From NCBI GenBank assembly GCA_937975765.1, contig CALJUR010000076.1, positions 1 to 24,634 on the forward strand: 24,634 nucleotides of DNA. The letters run 5' to 3'. Shown piece by piece: positions 19,917 through 24,634 of the stretch. The notes under the pieces were generated by a model. It did not search any database and had not been told where the DNA came from. It saw only the letters and a program-made list of their open reading frames with translations. Both the position numbers and the translations under genes were made by a program. The DNA comes from an uncultured Myxococcales bacterium (lineage in GTDB: Bacteria; Myxococcota_A; UBA9042; DTJE01). Position 1 is the first letter of the stretch. Each line of letters opens with the position of its first letter.

Positions 19917-21962
19917 ATGCACGAGGTCGTCGCGCCGCGTGACCGGGTCGCAGGTCCGGCCCGCGCCATTCGCACCGGGATCCTGGCGATGCTGGTGGTG
20001 CTGTCCTGGGGATGCGCGAAGAAGGAGGCGCCGCCCCCGGCATTCTCGCTGGACGCCGCCCTGCCCTCGCTGGTGTCTTGCGCGCTGGACGAGTCCTTCC
20101 TGTTCCACCTGGACGCCCTGAAGGGGCAGGCCGCCAGGGACCCTGCCCTGGCCGCGCCCTACGTGCGGTTCGCCCTGGCCGGGCTGGCCAGCGGCCTCTC
20201 CACCGGCAGCCCGGCCCTGGCGCGGATGATCGGGGGAGAGGCGCGCGACCCGGCGGTCGTCGGGCGGTACCTGGCTGCCGTTGCCGAGGTCGCGAAGGGG
20301 GCGCCCGCCCCGCTGCCCGCGGCGGTGGCGTCGATGGCGGCGGCCTGGAACCCGGGCAAGGGGGACCTGGCCGCGGCCCTGGCATTCGCGGCTTCGGACG
20401 CCGAGGCGGCCCCGGCCTTCCGGGCGCTGGTGGCCCGGAAGGTGCTGGACGGCCTGCGCAAGGTCCTCCCGTCGCCGGAGACCGAGCGGGGTCGCCTGCT
20501 GCAGGAGGCGATCCCGGGCCTGCCGACCCCGATGGCGCAGGACCCTCGGGGCACCGTCTTCCCGTCCCTGCTGCGCCTGCTGGACGACCTGCTGCAGCGG
20601 GGCGCGGGTGCCGAGAAGGGCCTGGCCGGCGTCTTCCAGCGCCACGCGCAGGAGGCATCCTCGCTGCTGGGCCCGCACGCGTTCCCCGTGCCGGTCTCGA
20701 CGGGACCCGATCCCCGGCCCGGCACGCCGCTGTCGGGGGTGCCCGGCGCGTACCTGCCGCTGCTGGCACTGACCCTGGACGCCGATGGCGCGAAGGCCGG
20801 CGTTCGTCCCACCTTCGGCTGGAACGAGGGGCGGGTCGCCGACCTGTCCGCCGACCCGGGCTATCCCGGCGCGGTCGCGGTCGCCTCCTCGGACCTGCCC
20901 GACCCGAAGGGGCCGGCCCTCGATGCGGGCAAGGCGGTGGTGGCGACGGCGCTGAAGGCGGCCGAGGCCCTGGAACCGCGCGCCTTCCAGGCCGGGGCCG
21001 GGACGGGGATGCTGTCGGTGGATCGCGGTGAACGGGGCCGCCCCGCGCTGGTCCTGGCGCGCGGCGATCGCCCGGCCCCGGAACTGAAGACGCTGCTGGC
21101 CGTCGCGGCGGCGGCCAACGTCACCGATCTCCGGCTGGTGCCGCCCGGGTCCGCGGGCCGCGTGCTGCCGGCATTCTACCGGGAGCCGCCGGTCCTTCCC
21201 GGCATCGAGGCGCCGAAGGGCCCGCGGGTGCTGGTGGTGCTGACCCCGGCCGGGGCCGATGTCCATCCTCCCGCGAAGGCCTCGCTGCCGATCGCGGGCT
21301 GGCCCGAGGGCGTCCAGGCGGTGCCCGAGGGGAAGAGGCTGTTCCGGCTGTCCGTCCCGTGGGTCGCCGACAAGGGATTCTCCGGCAAGGTGGCCGAGGC
21401 GGTCGGGGCGATCCGCGCGAAGGCGAGGACGGCCCCGGCGGTGGACGTCGTGATCCGCGCGAAGGATGTGACGGCGGCCGAGATCGTGGACGCCGCGGCC
21501 GAGATCCTGGCGGCCCCCGGGGACCGGTACGACCTGCTGCCGGTCTACTTTCCCGGCGTGTCCTGCGCGCAGGGCGGCGCGTGCCCCTCGGCGGTCCCGG
21601 TGCTGTTCTCGGACGCCGCGGTGCCGAAGGGCGGCAAGGCCCAGACCGTGATGGTGGAGACGCGACCGTCGGGCTTCTGCGAGAAGGGCGCCGTGCAGCG
21701 GGTGGTCATGGGCCGGTCCGGCGCGTACCGGGCGTGCTACGAGGCCGAACTGCAGCGCTACGGAAACCTTGCGGGACGCCTCGAGTTGCGGTTCACTATC
21801 GAGCCCGACGGCTCGGTGTCGGGCATCACGACGAGCGTGAACGAGTTGACGAAGGGCGTGGAGGCCTGCATCGTGCGGCAGGTCTCCCAGCTGAAGTTCC
21901 CGAAGCCGGACGGCGGCATCTGCATCATCCGATGGCCGTTCAGCTTCAAGCCGGGAGGATGA
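19917..21962 (+). CDS. Large lipoprotein with AgmX/PglI-type C-terminal domain
   Basis: A 681-aa product. Residues 17-33 are a lipoprotein signal with Cys33 (LSWGC), so the mature protein is envelope-anchored. About 270 residues of Ala-rich helices follow. The middle has two stretches that resemble the periplasmic part of ExbD-type proteins: ALVLARGDRPAPELKTLLAV, then ANVTDLRLV (about 380-405), and VDVVIRAKDVTAAEIVDAAA (about 508-530). The last 80 residues (GAYRACYEAELQRYGNLAG to RWPFSFKP) match the C-terminal domain of AgmX/PglI proteins, common in Myxococcota, including the paired Cys and the VRFTI-PDG-V core. Function is unknown; a role in an envelope-spanning or TonB/ExbD-like system is inferred from domains only. 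GGAGG lies five bases before the ATG. Confidence 0.75.
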   Translation: MHEVVAPRDRVAGPARAIRTGILAMLVVLSWGCAKKEAPPPAFSLDAALPSLVSCALDESFLFHLDALKGQAARDPALAAPYVRFALAGLASGLSTGSPALARMIGGEARDPAVVGRYLAAVAEVAKGAPAPLPAAVASMAAAWNPGKGDLAAALAFAASDAEAAPAFRALVARKVLDGLRKVLPSPETERGRLLQEAIPGLPTPMAQDPRGTVFPSLLRLLDDLLQRGAGAEKGLAGVFQRHAQEASSLLGPHAFPVPVSTGPDPRPGTPLSGVPGAYLPLLALTLDADGAKAGVRPTFGWNEGRVADLSADPGYPGAVAVASSDLPDPKGPALDAGKAVVATALKAAEALEPRAFQAGAGTGMLSVDRGERGRPALVLARGDRPAPELKTLLAVAAAANVTDLRLVPPGSAGRVLPAFYREPPVLPGIEAPKGPRVLVVLTPAGADVHPPAKASLPIAGWPEGVQAVPEGKRLFRLSVPWVADKGFSGKVAEAVGAIRAKARTAPAVDVVIRAKDVTAAEIVDAAAEILAAPGDRYDLLPVYFPGVSCAQGGACPSAVPVLFSDAAVPKGGKAQTVMVETRPSGFCEKGAVQRVVMGRSGAYRACYEAELQRYGNLAGRLELRFTIEPDGSVSGITTSVNELTKGVEACIVRQVSQLKFPKPDGGICIIRWPFSFKPGG

Positions 21963-21968
21963 CCTGCC

Positions 21969-23081
21969 ATGGCGGTTCCCTCGAACTACGACATCCTGAT
22001 CTTCGACATGGAAGACGCCCTGGTGGACCAGTCGGTCAGCCTGTGCACGGCGGTCTCCCGCGGCGTCGACACCTACCTGGTCAACCTGCTGGGCGTGAAG
22101 CCCGCGGGCGGCCCGGTCTACTCCCTGGAGGAGGTGCGGGCCTTCACCGAGACCAACGACTTCGAGTCCGACTTCGAGGTCCTGAACGCGCTGCTGGCCA
22201 ACGCGGTGCAGCACCTGTCGCAGGAGCACCACGAGGACGACTTCGGGGGGTACGACGGGCGCGACCTGCTGGACGCGGTGCGGACCAGCGGCCGGATCCT
22301 GGACTCGCTGGGCGACCTGGCGGCCCGCAAGGGCCTGCCCGAGTTCAACAAGACGCTGCGCAGCCGAGGCGGCGGCAAGAGGGGCTTCCCGCGCCTGAAG
22401 ACCGCGAACCGCTGGATGGTGCTGGCCGAGGGCCACATCATGATGGACAACCTCGTCCGCCGCGTGCTGGCCGAGGTCTACCTGGGCGAGGAACTGTTCG
22501 CGAAGGAGTACGGTCGCCCCCGGCAGTTCGTGACCGAGGACGGCGCGATCCGGCTGGAGACCTCGTGGCTGGACCCCGAGGACCTGCTGCAAATGCGCAA
22601 GCGCTGCCCGTTCGCGGTGCTGACCTCCCGCAGCCAGGCCGAGGCGCAGTTCGCCCTGCAGAACATCGGCATGGGCGGGATGGTCGACGTGATCGTCGGC
22701 CAGGACGCGATGGGCATGGGCATGGCCGACCAGGAGGAGGTCACCTGGATCCGCAACCTGGGCGTCGGCGGCGCGTCCGGCGCGGACTACGGCACACGCA
22801 TCACCGAGGCCATCGAGCGTGTCCGGGCACAGGAAGGCATCGAGCAGTTGATCCGCATCGGGTACGTCGGCGACGTGGCGCGGGACGGGCGCGGCTTCCA
22901 GCAGTTGAAGGAGCGCTACCGGATGACCGTCATCGGCGTGGCATTCGGGATGGACAAGAAGAACCTGGTGGCCCAGAAGGAGAAGGGCGCCGACCTGGTC
23001 ATCGCCGAGCCGTCGCAACTGATCCGCGTGCTGTCCGAGCGTCCGCGCATGCGCTCGTCCGACGGGCGCGGCATGTACTGA
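21969..23081 (+). CDS. HAD-like protein with altered nucleophile motif
   Basis: A 370-aa cytoplasmic protein six bases after the preceding gene. Motif I reads LIFDMEDALVD (Asp13, Glu15), where HAD phosphatases have DxD. Motif II is FAVLTSR (Thr219) and motif IV is YVGDVARD (Asp302, Asp306). The long cap insertion (about residues 30-205) includes a stretch resembling none I know. The typical order of a haloacid-dehalogenase fold is thus present, but the second Asp, which acts as general acid/base in phosphatases, is Glu. It may be a phosphatase with an unusual residue, another HAD activity, or a non-catalytic relative. Close spacing suggests cotranscription with the lipoprotein. Confidence 0.75.
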   Translation: MAVPSNYDILIFDMEDALVDQSVSLCTAVSRGVDTYLVNLLGVKPAGGPVYSLEEVRAFTETNDFESDFEVLNALLANAVQHLSQEHHEDDFGGYDGRDLLDAVRTSGRILDSLGDLAARKGLPEFNKTLRSRGGGKRGFPRLKTANRWMVLAEGHIMMDNLVRRVLAEVYLGEELFAKEYGRPRQFVTEDGAIRLETSWLDPEDLLQMRKRCPFAVLTSRSQAEAQFALQNIGMGGMVDVIVGQDAMGMGMADQEEVTWIRNLGVGGASGADYGTRITEAIERVRAQEGIEQLIRIGYVGDVARDGRGFQQLKERYRMTVIGVAFGMDKKNLVAQKEKGADLVIAEPSQLIRVLSERPRMRSSDGRGMY

Positions 23082-23108
23082 TCGACCCCGGCGGGGCGCC
23101 CTTCGGCG

Positions 23109-24521
23109 TCACTCGGGCATCGCCTCCTCCAGCCGGTCGAAAACGGTCATCGTGTCGGGCAGGAAGGTCAGCCGGACACGGCCCGTAGCGCCGTTGCGCT
23201 GCTTGGCCACGATGATCTCCAGGACGTTGCGGTCCTCCTCCTTCGTCTTCTCCCGGTCGTAGTATTCGGGCCGGTACAGGAACATCACGACGTCCGCATC
23301 CTGTTCAATGGCTCCCGATTCGCGAAGGTCGCTGAGGATCGGCCGGCGGTCGTCGCCCTTGCGCTGCTCGGGCGCGCGGGACAACTGGGACAGCGCCACG
23401 ACCGGGATCTGCAGTTCCTTGGCCAGGGCCTTCAGGGACCGGGAGATCTCGCTGATCTGCTGCTCGCGGCTGATCTTCTTGTCGGCCGGGTCCATCAACT
23501 GCAGGTAGTCGACCATCACCAGGTCCAGTTCGTCCTTCCACTTCATGCGCCGGGCCTTGGCGCGCAGTTCCATCACGCCCAGTTTCGGCGAGTCGTCGAT
23601 GTAGAAGGGGGTCTGCCGCATCTCCTCGCGGGTGCGCCGCAACTGGTCCAGTTCGGCCGGCACCAGGAAGCCCTTCCGGATGCGCCCCGCCTCGATCCTC
23701 GCCTCGATCGTGATCAGCCGGTCGGTGATCTGCGGTTCGGACATCTCCAGCGAGCAGAAGAGGGTGTGGTAGGGCCTCTCCCCCTTGCGCCCCCGGGCGG
23801 CGTTCAGCGCCATGTTCAGCGCGAACGACGTCTTGCCCATCGACGGCCGCGCCGCGACGATCACCAGGTCGGACTTCTGCAGGCCCAACAGCATCCCGTC
23901 CAGGTGGTTGTAGCCGGTCGGGACGCCGATGGTGTGCACCCGGTGCTCGCACTGGTACTCGATGCGGGCCATCGCCTCGTCGAGGGCCTCGTCCAGGCGC
24001 TTCACGGTCCCGGACAGGCGCGCCTCGCCGGCGGCGAACAACTTCGCCTCGGCGCGGTCCAGGAAGTCCTTCGGCTCCAGTTCGGCGGCGTAGCCCTCGG
24101 ACACGATGGTGCTGGCCGTCGCGATCATGCGGCGAACCAGGGCCTTGTCCCGGAGGATCTTCGCGTGGAACTCGACCGACGTGGACGGTCCCGCGTTGCC
24201 GATCAGGGCCGACAGCCGCGCCATCCCGCCGGCCGCCTCCAGTTGACCCCGGGTCCGCAGCGCGTCGGACACGGTGACCGGGTCGATCCCGGCGCCGGCG
24301 TCGAACAGTCGCAGCATCGCCTCGAAGACCAGCCGGTTGGCCGGCTGGAAGAAGTCCTCGGCGCGAAGGTGCTCGGCGGCGGCCGGGAAGGCGGTCTGGT
24401 CCACCAGGATCGTGCCCAGCAGCGTGTCCTCGGCCTCGGGGCTGTGGGGCGGAGGCACCTCGCCGGGACGGACGGAGAGGGTCAGGTCGTCCGGGCTTCC
24501 GGATGAGCGCTTGCGATTCAT
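23109..24521 (-). CDS. dnaB: Replicative DNA helicase DnaB
   Basis: Hexameric 5'-3' helicase of the replication fork. The 470-aa product has the N-terminal domain (PHSPEAEDTLLGTILVDQ, about residues 25-42), a linker, and the RecA-like C-terminal domain: VPTGYNHLDGMLLGLQKSDL, Walker A ARPSMGKTS (224-232), catalytic Glu259 in CSLEM, Walker B LVMVDYLQLM (334-343), the QISEISRSLKALAKELQIPV segment, and DLRESGAIEQDADVV. Length is normal and no intein is present. It converges with the HAD-like gene across a 27-base gap. The ATG has no ribosome binding site and lies seven bases after a predicted -10. Confidence 0.97.
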   Translation of the reverse strand: MNRKRSSGSPDDLTLSVRPGEVPPPHSPEAEDTLLGTILVDQTAFPAAAEHLRAEDFFQPANRLVFEAMLRLFDAGAGIDPVTVSDALRTRGQLEAAGGMARLSALIGNAGPSTSVEFHAKILRDKALVRRMIATASTIVSEGYAAELEPKDFLDRAEAKLFAAGEARLSGTVKRLDEALDEAMARIEYQCEHRVHTIGVPTGYNHLDGMLLGLQKSDLVIVAARPSMGKTSFALNMALNAARGRKGERPYHTLFCSLEMSEPQITDRLITIEARIEAGRIRKGFLVPAELDQLRRTREEMRQTPFYIDDSPKLGVMELRAKARRMKWKDELDLVMVDYLQLMDPADKKISREQQISEISRSLKALAKELQIPVVALSQLSRAPEQRKGDDRRPILSDLRESGAIEQDADVVMFLYRPEYYDREKTKEEDRNVLEIIVAKQRNGATGRVRLTFLPDTMTVFDRLEEAMPE

Positions 24522-24528
24522 GGCGGCG

Positions 24529-24558
24529 AGGATACCGGCACGAGGCGGAAGGGGTCAA
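24529..24558 (-). promoter_or_regulatory. Predicted promoter of dnaB, giving a leaderless message
   Basis: Minus strand TTGACC (24558-24553), an 18-base spacer, and TATCCT (24534-24529). Only seven bases separate the -10 from the ATG at 24521, so transcription would begin at or within a base or two of the start codon. The remaining 24559-24634 shows no feature. Confidence 0.55.
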
Positions 24559-24634
24559 GGGAGGCGCAAACTGAGTGATCCCCTCAAACCGGGACGGGGT
24601 CATTGGAAGCCTCGTTGGAGCTTGGGCGGCCTGG

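Noticed and set aside
19812..23018. Minus-strand open frame of more than 1,000 codons opposite frr's end, the lipoprotein and the HAD gene
   Set aside because: Antisense shadow of three well-supported genes; composition is Gln/Arg/Gly-rich with no motif.

Overview
This is a very GC-rich (about 70% by eye) bacterial chromosome segment that looks like one end of a metagenomic or draft contig: the first 45 bases are Illumina library adapter, not biology. A lipoprotein with a C-terminal domain of the AgmX/PglI type, a CcmE whose haem-binding residue is Cys instead of His, and a short EF-Ts together suggest a deltaproteobacterium in the broad sense, possibly Myxococcota. That placement is inference from family knowledge; no search was run.

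Bases 338-6972 are a cytochrome c maturation (System I) cluster: ccmE, ccmF, a 41-residue membrane peptide, an unrecognised exported protein, ccmA, ccmB, ccmC and a CcmD-like protein. Four consecutive junctions from ccmF to ccmB are 4-base ATGA overlaps. No CcmG, CcmH or CcmI is visible, which fits the variant System I seen with Cys-type CcmE. Next come topA (with a striking perfect inverted repeat over the active-site codons) and a PduO-type cobalamin adenosyltransferase, then a tRNA-Leu(CAG) gene with a near-consensus promoter.

Bases 10125-16240 are a small integrated element of about 6.06 kb. It is bounded by a 57-bp perfect direct repeat of the tRNA-Leu 3' part: the intact tRNA is on the left and the displaced 3' fragment with the original terminator is on the right. 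A 10-bp motif, CTAACAACGA, occurs twice just inside the left end and once inverted just inside the right end, as expected for integrase arm sites. Inside are a rightward three-gene cargo cassette of unknown function (a two-helix membrane protein of 507 aa, a small OB-fold-like protein, and a membrane-anchored coiled-coil protein) and a leftward group (a putative ribbon-helix-helix protein, a 108-aa unknown, an XRE-type regulator with a Cys-rich tail, and a tyrosine recombinase). The recombinase reading frame runs past its only possible start codon and stops abruptly beside a rightward coding remnant with G or C in every third position, which looks like a deletion scar. The element may therefore be a relic.

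Bases 16331-23081 return to host genes: a small lipoprotein, then rpsB, tsf, pyrH and frr (translation and UMP kinase cluster, with a structured rpsB leader), an AgmX/PglI-tailed lipoprotein, and a HAD-like protein with an altered nucleophile motif. On the opposite strand dnaB closes the window, with a promoter placed so close to its ATG that the message may be leaderless.
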